Shown in pieces: positions 1 to 8,176 of a stretch of DNA of 64,000 nt. The first letter of the stretch is position 1. The number at the start of each line of letters is the position of its first letter. The stretch is from Kamptonema formosum PCC 10802. GTDB taxonomy: Bacteria; Cyanobacteriota; Cyanobacteriia; Cyanobacteriales; Oscillatoriaceae. The translations under genes and the position numbers were made by a program. The stretch is from the NCBI RefSeq assembly GCF_000332335.1, contig NZ_KB235948.1:3925979-3989978 (forward strand). The letters are read 5' to 3'. The notes beneath the pieces are model-generated. The model was not told the DNA's origin. It saw nothing but the letters and a program-made list of their open reading frames with translations, and did not search any database.

Positions 1-2408
1 GGTGCGTTCAAAACTGCCTTGAAGGACGGAATCCCCTCTGGGTTCAGCTCGACACCCGCTGTGTTAACAACCGGCAGTCCGACCTTAGGAATTGCGATCA
101 CCTCCAGCGAGTCGGATTGCAGATATTTAGCCAAGTACGCGAGGAATAAGGCTGTCGCGACAAATTGAGTGGTTGTTGCTGCGATTATTCCCACAAAACC
201 CAGTCGGGCTGCCAAATAGGTGGTTTCTAAGCTGAGGTTAGTAGCGAGTCTGACTGCCTCAGTAGCTGCCGCCAGTGAGGCGAGTTCCGAGGCGGCTGGA
301 AGATATCCAGGAGACGGAATAAACCCTATAGTATATGTGCCGCTGAAACCGATTCCATTAAACGGCGGCGAAGAGGTCCGGATAGTTCCGCCAGACACCA
401 CACCCGTCTCTTCTATCAGCCAAGTTGGGTTCCAAGTGCCTTGAGCATCTGGCAGTGCCCCTTCTCGCATGAAGAAGACTTGAGTTCCCTCCGGCAAACC
501 TGCCGGTGCGGGAATGGCCAGCTGCGCCGGCACCTTCATCGGGTCATCCCCAGCATCTAAATTGAACGCACCGGCAATCTCGAATCCTTCTGGCACAGGA
601 AGCGATAAATCCTCCCGACTCAGCGGAGTCAAGCTGACAGTTGTGTTCTCCTCTAGAGCGCCAGGAGCCACCATTACCATCGAGCCATCAGAAGCTCGCA
701 CCACACCCCCATCCGCTCCCAAAGTTGCCGGTCCAAGCTGCGGATTTTGCACCCGGATTGGAATAACTTCCACCGCTGAACCGTTGCTAACCGTTACAGT
801 GGCGTCCCCCGACTTCAATGCGGTAACTAACCCATCCTCACTCACGCTCAAAACTGAGGGGTCACTCACCTCATATCGCGTCCCCGACTCATCAGTATTT
901 AAGTCAGGCGAATTGGGCAATTCGTTTACTTTCACCGATAATTGCCGCGTCCCCCCAACCGGCAGAGAAATCGCATCGGGATAGGGATCTAGCCCATAGA
1001 GTTGGGCGAGTTCCACACTAAATTGTACTTCACTGTCCAGACTGCCTGAATCATTGGTCGCCGGCACAAGGGTGAAGCGAATCCCCTCAAACCCCGACAC
1101 ATTGCCATATTCATCTATCGCCCGCAAATAAAGGGTGTGACTTCCCTCTGACAGCGAACCGCCAAATATTTCCTCTAAAGCATTTCGGTCTAATGAAAAT
1201 GTTCCATCCTCGTTGAGCCGGCTGGCAATCTCAGTAAAGCGCTCCACCGGCATCCCTTCAAAACCGGCACGCAAGCTGAAAATCCCACTGACATCGATCG
1301 CAGTACCGACAATCGCCGGGTCAGAGGTAATCCCATCTGCAGTGTCCTCACCCGTATCGTTCTCTAGATATGCCGCAATTTCTGGCGGTTCGGTGTCGGC
1401 TGAATTGATTTCATCTAAAATTTGTCCCCCCAAAACTGTCCCGCGCCAGTCTAGGGATGGTACAATTACATTATTTACCGATGGGGCTGTGCCCGTCGCA
1501 CCGGCGACCTGAAACATCACATCGTTGTAATCTCTATCCGCACCGGCATTCACCTGCATATCTTCAAAAGCAAAAGCATACCCCTTGCCGGTGACATCAG
1601 CTATCTGCCCAGAATTGAAAGCATCTCTGGGGTCAGCTGTCGCTAATGAGAACAGGGGCCGCAAGCCGGTCAGTGCCGGATTGTTAAAGACATCCTGTAT
1701 CTTATTCCGGGGGGCTAAAATAATCCCAAACTCATCCCCCGGATTCATATATACTGTCTTGACGCCCTGGTATGTCCCCTTATTCCAATTTTGCGGCTCA
1801 GCCCCCAAAACCCCGGCCAACTTAGCGCCTTCTGTGAAGTCCGAGATGACGGCATGCCCCTCTGAAGAATTACTCAGCGCCCGCCGCGCGGCTTCTTTGG
1901 CAAAGGCACTGTAATCGTTCAGGAAAGCCGGCATCCCCTCCAACTTAAAGATGCCTACCTCTCCCTCATAGAAGCCGCCATCAAATAGATAACTTATATC
2001 GACTTTACCGGTTGGGCCTACTTTAAACACTCCCAACTCAAAGGGGCTGTTACTGCTGGGGGCTAGGGGCTGACCTGTGAGCGGGTCAGTGTTGGTTTTG
2101 GGACTCACCTCCAGAATATAATCTGTGTCGCCGCTCACCCGAGAGATTTCAATCGAGTAGTCCCCCGCAATTAAGGCATCGGCATTAATCACTTCTGGAC
2201 TTGTTCCGCTATTAGATGATGTGCGCAGTACAGAGCCGGTGCTGTCCAGCAATTTTATATCGGCATCGGCGCTCAATTCGCCCAGAGACAGACTGAAACT
2301 GCCCGGTGCGTCCAGAGTAAGCCGGTAAATGTCTGTTGGTTCGGCACTCAATATATTGCCGATATATGTTTCGCTGCTTTCTAGGGAGCCAATGTTGAAG
2401 TCGGACAT
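1..2408 (-). CDS. Large surface/extracellular multidomain protein (PPC-like, DUF4114-like, Big_2-like), C-terminus beyond window
   Basis: About 802 codons are visible and the frame runs open off the left edge, so the C-terminus is missing. The ATG at 2408 follows a GGTGAG-type ribosome-binding site, and in-frame upstream sequence offers no better start. Residues 1-110 resemble the bacterial pre-peptidase C-terminal (PPC) beta-sandwich (TDIYRLTLDAPGSFSLSL). Around residues 120-300 a DUF4114-like domain ends in DRDYNDVMFQVAG, the usual acidic signature. A Big_2/Ig-like module lies near 490-555 (VLSVSEDGLVTALKSGDATV), followed by a ZU5-like stretch (GGVVRASDGSMVMVAPG). A hydrophobic segment lies near residue 745. 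There is no classical signal peptide. The PPC/DUF4114 combination is common in cyanobacterial secreted or calcium-binding surface proteins, so an adhesin or sheath role is inferred, not shown. Confidence 0.8.
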   Translation of the reverse strand, partial: MSDFNIGSLESSETYIGNILSAEPTDIYRLTLDAPGSFSLSLGELSADADIKLLDSTGSVLRTSSNSGTSPEVINADALIAGDYSIEISRVSGDTDYILEVSPKTNTDPLTGQPLAPSSNSPFELGVFKVGPTGKVDISYLFDGGFYEGEVGIFKLEGMPAFLNDYSAFAKEAARRALSNSSEGHAVISDFTEGAKLAGVLGAEPQNWNKGTYQGVKTVYMNPGDEFGIILAPRNKIQDVFNNPALTGLRPLFSLATADPRDAFNSGQIADVTGKGYAFAFEDMQVNAGADRDYNDVMFQVAGATGTAPSVNNVIVPSLDWRGTVLGGQILDEINSADTEPPEIAAYLENDTGEDTADGITSDPAIVGTAIDVSGIFSLRAGFEGMPVERFTEIASRLNEDGTFSLDRNALEEIFGGSLSEGSHTLYLRAIDEYGNVSGFEGIRFTLVPATNDSGSLDSEVQFSVELAQLYGLDPYPDAISLPVGGTRQLSVKVNELPNSPDLNTDESGTRYEVSDPSVLSVSEDGLVTALKSGDATVTVSNGSAVEVIPIRVQNPQLGPATLGADGGVVRASDGSMVMVAPGALEENTTVSLTPLSREDLSLPVPEGFEIAGAFNLDAGDDPMKVPAQLAIPAPAGLPEGTQVFFMREGALPDAQGTWNPTWLIEETGVVSGGTIRTSSPPFNGIGFSGTYTIGFIPSPGYLPAASELASLAAATEAVRLATNLSLETTYLAARLGFVGIIAATTTQFVATALFLAYLAKYLQSDSLEVIAIPKVGLPVVNTAGVELNPEGIPSFKAVLNA

Positions 2409-2990
2409 CACTCACCTGACCTGTAAACTGCACACCATCACCCCTCGTAGCACGAATCTCTCCGTCACACCTGTCGGGAGCGGCTGACTTGTTTTTTACT
2501 GTAGCGAGTTTTTTTTTGGCTGTCAAACTTCTGCGCTCTCCCCCTCTGACCCTGGGATTTTAATGATTTCTCTTTTTGATTAGTATTTCTAATATTTGCC
2601 GAGGCTCGCCTGAAGCCCCGGGATTTGTTATGATTAAACAGCCGTAACTTAGAAAGATGCCCCGCACCGGCACCCCCTCCGCACCCCCTGAGGGAGCGTT
2701 TTTAGCACGCCTGAGGGCGGAATTATTAAAAAATTAAATAATTATTAAGCGGAATTATTAGAAATTTCTATAGCCGCCCGCCATGCCAGCCGGCACACTG
2801 CTGCTTAACACCCAAAAGGTGCCGGTGTCAATGAGTATTTTTAGTTAACCAGATGCCGGCGGCTGTTGTGGCTGCCCTTCTTGCGGTTGGCCCCACCTGT
2901 GGCCCGGGCCAGTAGGAGATGGCCCTCAAGACAGCACACCGCCACAAGTCTCTCTGCTGCGGGGTGCGCCGCAGCGCACCTGACACCTGT
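2409..2990. other. Intergenic region without a convincing gene
   Basis: This stretch separates smpB from the surface-protein gene. It holds a direct repeat of GCGGAATTATTA near 2717 and 2749, an A/T-rich patch around 2725-2765, and a 7-bp GC stem (GCTGCGG/CCGCAGC, 2956-2975) just after smpB that lacks a T-run. No RNA gene was recognised. Confidence 0.5.
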
Positions 2991-3458
2991 CTAATACCGC
3001 TTCATGGCCCGCTCCATCTCGCGCTTGTCTTCCCGCCGGCGCTCATCTTCGCGCTTGTCGTGCAGCTTCTTGCCTTTGCCGAGGGCGACTTCAATTTTTA
3101 CCCAGCCGCGCTTCAGGTACATTTTCAAGGGAACCAAGGTTAATCCCTGCTGCTCGACTTTGCCAATCAGCTTGCGAATTTCTTGCTTGTGCATCAGCAG
3201 TCTGCGGGTGCGGCGGGGGTCGTGGTTGAAGTATTCGCTGGCTGTGCCGTAGGGCGAAATGTGGGCGTTAATCAGCCAGGCTTCTCCATTGCGAATCAGG
3301 ACGTAGCCATCTCGCAGGTTGACTTTGCCTTCCCGAATCGATTTGACTTCTGTGCCTTTGAGTTCTATGCCTGCTTCGTAAGTGTCTAGGATTTCGTATA
3401 GGAAACGGGCTTGCCGGTTATCGCTAACTATTTTAATTCCTTCGCTTTTTTGTGCCAT
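2991..3458 (-). CDS. smpB: SsrA (tmRNA)-binding protein SmpB
   Basis: SmpB binds tmRNA and is required for trans-translation, which rescues ribosomes stalled on broken mRNAs and tags the nascent peptide for degradation. The 155-aa product is the usual length for the family. It carries the OB-fold core signatures (NRQARFLYEILDTYEAGI, ELKGTEVKSIREGKVNL, ALINAHI-like AWLINAHISPY) and the basic C-terminal tail (DKREDERRREDKREMERA) that inserts into the empty mRNA channel. The ATG at 3458 is the only sensible start. The gene stands alone here; the tmRNA gene itself is not in the window. Confidence 0.97.
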   Translation of the reverse strand: MAQKSEGIKIVSDNRQARFLYEILDTYEAGIELKGTEVKSIREGKVNLRDGYVLIRNGEAWLINAHISPYGTASEYFNHDPRRTRRLLMHKQEIRKLIGKVEQQGLTLVPLKMYLKRGWVKIEVALGKGKKLHDKREDERRREDKREMERAMKRY

Positions 3459-3587
3459 AATTAGTTTGGTGTTTGTAACTTTAGTTTAACTATTGGTAGC
3501 TGGCGAGCGAGAGCTCAAGGGCAGTCTGAGACGGTGGCCGGGGGCGCAGGGGCGGCCACGGGGGGCCGCCCCTACAATCGGTAATTT

Positions 3588-4367
3588 CTAATTTCTGCGC
3601 TGGCGGGTGAGGTTATCGACGCCCAGATCGGACTCACCTGGAATTGCCCAGCGACCGTTGGCTTCGCTGTCTCGAATCCGGTAATCGGTGACTCCGAAAT
3701 CATCCTGGGGTCCCCACCCGACAGCGAGCCAGTCCCCAGAACGCAGCCCAACGCCGCGATAGGTGGTGCGGTCTACTGTCCAGGTGAGTTCGTAGGTGTC
3801 ATCCGACCGGCGAATCCTTAGAGATCCATTGTATTCCCCGCCGGAATCTCTGCCCTTCACTTCGTAGTTGCCCTCGACTCTGCCGGATCTGCCGCCGGTG
3901 GCTGTTTCCTCGCCGATTTGTCCCCTGCCTCCGCTGTAAGTCCACTTTCCGTCCAGGGTGCCGTCTGAGTTGATGCGGTACACGGCGACTCCGTATGTCT
4001 TTCCTTGGGGTGCCCAGCCGACAAATAGGCGGTCATCCTCCAGAAAGGCCAGCCCTGAGAATTCGCCCTCAGAGGTGTTCCACGAGACGCTGTAGAGATT
4101 GGCGTCGCTGCTGCGGCTGATGGCTTGAATGTCTGCGGTGCCGGTGTACCTGTCTCCGTTGGGAGCCTTGCCTTCGCTAATTTTCCAGCTGCCTTCTATG
4201 CTGTTTCGGGAGGAGCGCTGCGCCAAAAAAGCCGGCTGGAATGTTTCAATCCCTGCTGCCGGCGCATGCAGCTTGGCCTTCTGCGGGAGGCTCGCGCCGG
4301 TTGGGCCCGTGAGGGTGAGGCTGGTGCCTGCGATCAGTAAACTGGCTAAAATCCGATTTCGCATCAT
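3588..4367 (-). CDS. Exported protein with two tandem beta-rich repeats, function unknown
   Basis: The 259-aa product starts with a typical signal peptide (MRNRILASLLIAGTSLTLTG, cleavage probably near residue 25-30). The mature part holds two copies of a module of about 90 residues: IEGSWKISEG...YSVSWNTSEGEFSGLAFLEDDRLFVGWAPQG and VEGNYEVKGR...YELTWTVDRTTYRGVGLRSGDWLAVGWGPQD (each shown here only in part). The shared pattern G-x-Y/W, Y-x-x-x-W, G-x-G/A-L, and V-G-W suggests a small beta-barrel or sandwich. I do not recognise a catalytic motif. It lies downstream of a divergent riboswitch-controlled unit and shares no obvious operon. Periplasmic or extracellular location is inferred from the leader. 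Confidence 0.8.
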   Translation of the reverse strand: MMRNRILASLLIAGTSLTLTGPTGASLPQKAKLHAPAAGIETFQPAFLAQRSSRNSIEGSWKISEGKAPNGDRYTGTADIQAISRSSDANLYSVSWNTSEGEFSGLAFLEDDRLFVGWAPQGKTYGVAVYRINSDGTLDGKWTYSGGRGQIGEETATGGRSGRVEGNYEVKGRDSGGEYNGSLRIRRSDDTYELTWTVDRTTYRGVGLRSGDWLAVGWGPQDDFGVTDYRIRDSEANGRWAIPGESDLGVDNLTRQRRN

Positions 4368-4419
4368 GGTGCCTGTTTGGTTTGGGCGTTGAAGAATATT
4401 GCCCCGCCGCTGCTCGTCT

Positions 4420-4452
4420 AGAAACCCGGTTTCTTGGAGAAACCGGGTTTCT
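4420..4452. repeat. REP-like hairpin, AGAAACCCGGTTTCT family
   Basis: AGAAACCCGGTTTCT is followed after 3 nt by AGAAACCGGGTTTCT, giving a long perfect inverted repeat. The same core recurs at about fifteen places in the window, several times inside larger TATA-bounded elements. Confidence 0.9.
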
Positions 4453-4602
4453 GGGGTTTCACCGGCTCGTGTGCTATTTGGACGGGTTTGGCGCTGTGTG
4501 AGTTGCTTGGCGCAAAGGACAAAAAGCGGGGCGGTCTGGAAGCCGGGCCGTCTCCGCCGGTGGCCACACCCCCGCCGCCGGCCCCGAAACTCTGACCTTT
4601 AT

Positions 4603-4616
4603 GTAAATTTTTGTAA
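4603..4616 (+). promoter_or_regulatory. Candidate NtcA-binding site (GTA-N8-TAA)
   Basis: GTA AATTTTTG TAA matches the NtcA consensus GTAN8TAC at all but the last base and lies just upstream of the -35 element of the gif-like gene. NtcA represses gif genes in characterised cyanobacteria, so the context fits, but the site is near-consensus only. Confidence 0.4.
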
Positions 4617-4621
4617 AAACC

Positions 4622-4650
4622 TTGACAACTGCCTAAAAAACAGTAACAAT
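4622..4650 (+). promoter_or_regulatory. Predicted sigma70-type promoter of the gif-like gene
   Basis: TTGACA at 4622-4627 is a perfect -35 hexamer; 16-17 nt downstream lies TAACAAT as -10. Transcription would begin around 4657-4660, directly before the riboswitch fold. Confidence 0.6.
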
Positions 4651-4665
4651 GAATACAGAAAAGAA

Positions 4666-4756
4666 ATCGTTCATCTCTCAGGTGGGGGCGGGCCGACAGC
4701 TGGCCCGAGACACAGGAGAGACGGAAGTAGGGAGTCATTCCATCCCGAAGGAACGC
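4666..4756 (+). promoter_or_regulatory. Glutamine riboswitch (glnA RNA motif, glutamine-I type)
   Basis: The leader shows the conserved blocks of the glnA motif: ATCGTTCATCTCTC at 4666-4679, GAGAGACGGAAGTAGGGA at 4716-4733 and CCGAAGGAACGC at 4745-4756. P1 pairs CGTTC (4668-4672) with GAACG (4751-4755). P2 pairs TCTCTC with GAGAGA and is capped by a GGGCC/GGCCC hairpin near 4690-4706. P3 pairs GGGA with TCCC. Members of this class bind L-glutamine, and in cyanobacteria a glutamine riboswitch controls gifB, the glutamine-synthetase inactivating factor. Here it precedes a gif-like small ORF by about 40 nt, with a strong GGAGG ribosome-binding site at 4782-4786. Assigned by eye, without a covariance model. 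Confidence 0.88.
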
Positions 4757-4794
4757 GCCTCAACTCACCACACGCTGATTAGGAGGCGAAAACC

Positions 4795-4956
4795 ATGCAA
4801 CTGACAAATAGCGGAACCAACTACGAAGACACCCTGCCGGTGCTGTCTGCCGAAGAGAAGGCTCGCTCTCTGATGCACAACCGGCAGCTGGCCACTCAAA
4901 ATCGCCAGCGTTCGCTGTTGAGCCGGGCTGCAGCCGAGATTGGACTGGCTCTCTAA
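4795..4956 (+). CDS. gifA: Small glutamine synthetase inactivating factor-like protein (GifA/GifB family)
   Basis: This 53-aa protein is preceded by AGGAGGCG at 4781-4788. Its second half (EEKARSLMHNRQ, then NRQRSLLSRAAAEIGL) resembles the basic helical region shared by the cyanobacterial glutamine synthetase inactivating factors IF7 (GifA, about 65 aa) and IF17 (GifB C-terminus), which bind and inhibit GlnA when nitrogen is plentiful. In the cell it would act in the cytoplasm on glutamine synthetase. The assignment rests on this motif and on the upstream glutamine riboswitch and NtcA-like box, exactly the inputs expected for such a gene. A perfect terminator follows at 5081. It is shorter than characterised IF7, so the exact gif subtype (A or B) is uncertain. 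Confidence 0.8.
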   Translation: MQLTNSGTNYEDTLPVLSAEEKARSLMHNRQLATQNRQRSLLSRAAAEIGLAL

Positions 4957-5080
4957 GGTTTCCAGCTCCAGGAACCCGATAGGAAGCGATTTGCGAGTTT
5001 TGGCAAGAATGTCCGATCGTGGCCTTACAGTTTACCGCTGAGCAACCAGCGGGATGTCCTAAGAAAACTCATCTGTACTC

Positions 5081-5106
5081 ACACCCCCTGAGGGGGTGTT
5101 TTTTTT
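5081..5106 (+). terminator. Intrinsic terminator of the gif-like gene
   Basis: A perfect 8-bp stem ACACCCCC/GGGGGTGT with a TGA loop (5081-5099) runs directly into eight T residues (5099-5106). It lies 125 nt after the gif-like stop codon on the same strand. Confidence 0.92.
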
Positions 5107-5186
5107 GCTGGACTGCGCTCGGAGCGAGAAGGGAAGTCCAGAAAACTGATAAGCTCGCACTCAGCTGAATCTGCGCTATCCATCTT

Positions 5187-5299
5187 TAGAGCAGCCGGCA
5201 ATTGGGCACGGACATCAGTGGCCTAGGGAGAAAAGGCGTAGGTACGGCGTTCGCCGGGCCTCTTAATCTAATGTCCTAATCTAACTGGCTACTGCTATA
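5187..5299. mobile_element. MITE-like element, TATAGC family 1, degraded left end
   Basis: The right end ends in TAACTGGCTACTGCTATA, the family-1 terminus found complete at 63751-63880. The interior GACATCAGTGGCCTAGGG matches the copy at 32850-32954, and GTAGGTACGGCGTTCGCC matches the copies at 58872 and 63751. The left inverted repeat is degenerate (TTAGAGCAGCCGGCAATTGG). Confidence 0.65.
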
Positions 5300-5348
5300 T
5301 CCCCTCGTTAGGGGTCCAGGGACGCTTTCCTGGCCCGACAGGCGGGAA

Positions 5349-5390
5349 GGGGAGGCGAGCGAGGGGAGGCGAGCGAGGGGAGGCGAGCGT
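5349..5390. repeat. 14-bp tandem repeat, about three copies
   Basis: The unit GGGGAGGCGAGCGA is repeated almost three times without interruption in the intergenic DNA before the TPR gene. Nothing else in 5300-5552 looks like a gene. Confidence 0.8.
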
Positions 5391-5552
5391 GCGAGGGAAA
5401 AATTCTCTGGGTTACGAGCTTGGCGAGGGGGATTATGAATGGGAGCGCGCGGCACGCCGTTCCGTGCAGGCGGCGTGCCCGAGGCAGCGGTAACGATATG
5501 ATGATAAAAAACTTCCCTGTTGTGATAGCGTCAGCCCCAGAGTCCAGCGTCT

Positions 5553-7343
5553 ATGTCTAACTCCGCCCAGATCGCAGACCAACGCCAGCCAAAGCCGCAC
5601 CCCTCAAGTGCCAGCCACTCTGCCAGCCGATCTTCCAGCAAAGACAGCCGCAGAGACAGACGGCGGGAGAGGCAACTGAGGGACTCTGAGGGACCTCTAG
5701 AGCGATTGATTGGCTTTACCAGTTCAATTTTTTCTACATTCCGGACAGGAGCCTCCGACTGTCAGGCCGGTAACAAGTGGTACAGAAAAGGCAACTACGA
5801 GCTGGCGGTTGCCGCTTACGAAAAAGCGATTCAACTCAAGCCCGAGCTGCATGCGGCTTGGCTGCAGATGGGCAAGGCGCTGGAAAAGCTGCACCGGCAC
5901 TCCGAGGCGATCTCAGCCTTTGACAGAGCGCTGCAACTGAAGCCGGACGACGGCATTAGCTGGACATTGCGAGGGAAGTGCCTCTACCACTTGCAGGAGT
6001 ATGAAGCGGCGCTGGCCTCTCTGGATCAAGGCATTCAAATCGATCCGAAACGGGATGAAGCCTGGTATTACCAGGGCCGGTCGTTTGAGGCGCTGCAACA
6101 GCACCCTGCTGCGGCTGAGGCTTATGGCAAAGCCTGCCAGCTGATGCCTTCCTCGCACGCGGTTTGGCACCACCGAGGGCGCATGCTCCAGCACCTGCAA
6201 CAGTTCTCACCGGCAGCTGACGCTTACGAGCGAGCGCTTCGCCTCAAGGGGGATAACTTTGAGACTTGGCTCAACTACGGCATGACGCTGGCGGTTTTGA
6301 AGCGATACGACGCAGCGGTGGCGGCTTGTGAGCGAGCGCTGCAACTGAACCCGAGCAGCTTGGAGGCTTGGATTCAGCGAGGGCTGGCTCTGGAGCAGCT
6401 GGAGCGGTATACGGATGCGGTCAGCTCCTACGACAGAGCGATTATACTGCAGCCGGATGCCTACGCGGCCTGGTATCACAAAGGGATGGCCCTGAAGCAC
6501 CAGTGGTATGAAGCGGCTATCGCTTGCTTGGACAAGGCGATTGAACTGCAGTCCGATATCCCGCTGGGGTGGCACGGGCGGGGTGTGGCGCTGGCGGAAT
6601 CGGGACAGCACGCAGCGGCGCTGGCTTCTTTTGACCGGGCGACTAAACTCAATCCGAAATGGCCGGATGCCTGGTTGGGGCGCGGGAAGGCGCTGTGCGG
6701 ATTGCGCCGGCACAAGGATGCGATCATTGCCTACAGCAATGCCATTCAGCTGCAACCCGACTTCTCTGAGGCTTGGTTTGGGCGGGGCGAGGCGCTGGAG
6801 CAGCTGCAGCGCTACGCAGAAGCGATTGCCGCTTATGACAAAATTATTCAGCTGCACCCGGATGACTTGGGTGTGGCCTATCGGGCTTGGCTGAAACGCG
6901 GTCAGGTGCTCGAGCAGATGCAGCGGTATGAAGAGGCCACCGCCGCCTATGACACATTAATTGTCATTCGCCCGAAGGACGTGGAAGCTCGGCTGAAACG
7001 CGGCTACGCCCTGGAGCAAATGCAGCGGCACGCCGACGCCCTGGCCACCTATGACGAAGCTCTGGGCATTGGGCCAGAAAACGGCGCTTTTTGGCTGCGG
7101 CGCGGCAAGGTGTTGAGTGAAATGCAGCGCTACACCGAGGCTTTGGCTAACTTTGACCGGGCGATTCAGCTGATGCCCGGTCAGTACGAAGCTTGGTTGA
7201 GGCGCGGCGAACTGCTGGAATTGTTACAGCGCTATAAAGAGGCGGCCAGTTCTTATTCGATCGCGATGGAACTTAAGCCCGACTGCCAGGAAGCGATTCA
7301 GAACTGCCAGCGGGTGATGAGCAGGCTCGGAGAGTCATCATGA
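5553..7343 (+). CDS. Tetratricopeptide repeat protein, about 15 TPRs
   Basis: The 596-aa protein has a basic, Ser/Arg-rich N-terminus (SSSKDSRRDRRRERQLRD, residues 28-45) followed from about residue 66 by fifteen consecutive 34-residue TPR units of the type EAWxxRGxALExLxRYxEAxAAYDxAIQLxPD. One unit (around residues 305-337) is a residue short. TPR superhelices are protein-binding scaffolds; no catalytic domain is present. The units closely resemble the TPR tails of the two kinase genes at 8177 and 12270, so a role as partner or scaffold in the same signalling network is a reasonable inference. No strong ribosome-binding site precedes the ATG, which is the first in the frame. Confidence 0.88.
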   Translation: MSNSAQIADQRQPKPHPSSASHSASRSSSKDSRRDRRRERQLRDSEGPLERLIGFTSSIFSTFRTGASDCQAGNKWYRKGNYELAVAAYEKAIQLKPELHAAWLQMGKALEKLHRHSEAISAFDRALQLKPDDGISWTLRGKCLYHLQEYEAALASLDQGIQIDPKRDEAWYYQGRSFEALQQHPAAAEAYGKACQLMPSSHAVWHHRGRMLQHLQQFSPAADAYERALRLKGDNFETWLNYGMTLAVLKRYDAAVAACERALQLNPSSLEAWIQRGLALEQLERYTDAVSSYDRAIILQPDAYAAWYHKGMALKHQWYEAAIACLDKAIELQSDIPLGWHGRGVALAESGQHAAALASFDRATKLNPKWPDAWLGRGKALCGLRRHKDAIIAYSNAIQLQPDFSEAWFGRGEALEQLQRYAEAIAAYDKIIQLHPDDLGVAYRAWLKRGQVLEQMQRYEEATAAYDTLIVIRPKDVEARLKRGYALEQMQRHADALATYDEALGIGPENGAFWLRRGKVLSEMQRYTEALANFDRAIQLMPGQYEAWLRRGELLELLQRYKEAASSYSIAMELKPDCQEAIQNCQRVMSRLGESS

Positions 7344-8176
7344 CGTTCGGTTTTTCAATCCCGTGTTTGTTTCAATCCCGTGTTTCAATCCCGTTGCCGG
7401 GATTCAGCTGGCCAAAAATATGCCTCTCCTGCCGCCTGCTGAAATGATTGTCGCATTTATTTCGGCTTCTTTGCACAACCCTTGATGCTCCCCGGTTGCC
7501 CTGCCCGCAAGTCGGGTGCCCCAGAAGTGCCGGCGAGTCCAAAACTTATTAATTTTTGGGCCCGCCGCACCCTTTCTCGCCGGCACACTCCGCAACTGAG
7601 GTAAGGCAGATCGTCTGAGGGGGAGAGGGGGAAAGAAAGCCGGTCCATGAACAACTGATGATATAATTAAGGGCTTTTTGCATTAAGATTTCCTGTAGGG
7701 GGAGGGAGGCAAGCAAACTTGACCGCCCCAAGAATTTGTTTGGGTTTAAAGATATCCGTTTGGGTAATGTATATAAAATGGGGGTGTGCCAGTCGGAAAA
7801 GAGGTGGCATTTGCAGCGGTGTGGAGGAATTGTGCTGTGGGGCAGCCTCCGGTTTTGATGGTAAAGTAATAAAACGGATGCGAGTGCGGCTCTGGCGGGA
7901 GGGCGGTGAAGAGCGTGCGCAAGAATCCAAGAAATGTCAGAATAGAAAGTGGGAACCTGACGGATGCTGACAGGGCAGGTGCCGGTATGACGAAGGCCAG
8001 CAGGGTAAACAGAAAAGTAAGTGGGCGCGAGAAGAAACCAGAAGCGTAGAAGCCCGTTTTCGTGGGAGTGAGCGGGTTTATTGGAACGGCTCACAATCAG
8101 GGTAGTGGATCTGCTAGGCAACTGCGACAACAGCACTCCTGTCCAAACCCAGAAAATTTTGGCACACGATTGGATA
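7344..8176. other. Intergenic region with short CCCGTGTTTCAAT repeats; no convincing gene
   Basis: TTTCAATCCCGT occurs three times in 7354-7394, immediately after the TPR gene. The rest (7400-8176) holds only low-quality reading frames with poor codon use on either strand. The upstream part of the next frame (8081-8176) is also open, but the paralogues begin at the equivalent of 8177. Confidence 0.5.

Noticed and set aside
2685-2706. Possible plus-strand terminator (CCCCCTGAGGGAGCGTTTTT)
   Set aside because: It resembles the real terminator at 5081, but the stem is short and broken and no plus-strand gene precedes it.
7354-7400. CRISPR-like GTTTCAATCCC repeats
   Set aside because: The three copies of TTTCAATCCCGT are only 12-17 nt apart, with no spacers of 30-40 nt and no cas genes, so this is a simple short repeat.
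7549-8136. Minus-strand frame of 195 codons before the first kinase gene
   Set aside because: Amino-acid make-up (runs of Ser, Leu, Pro, His), lack of any domain, and overlap with the leader of the kinase gene suggest chance.
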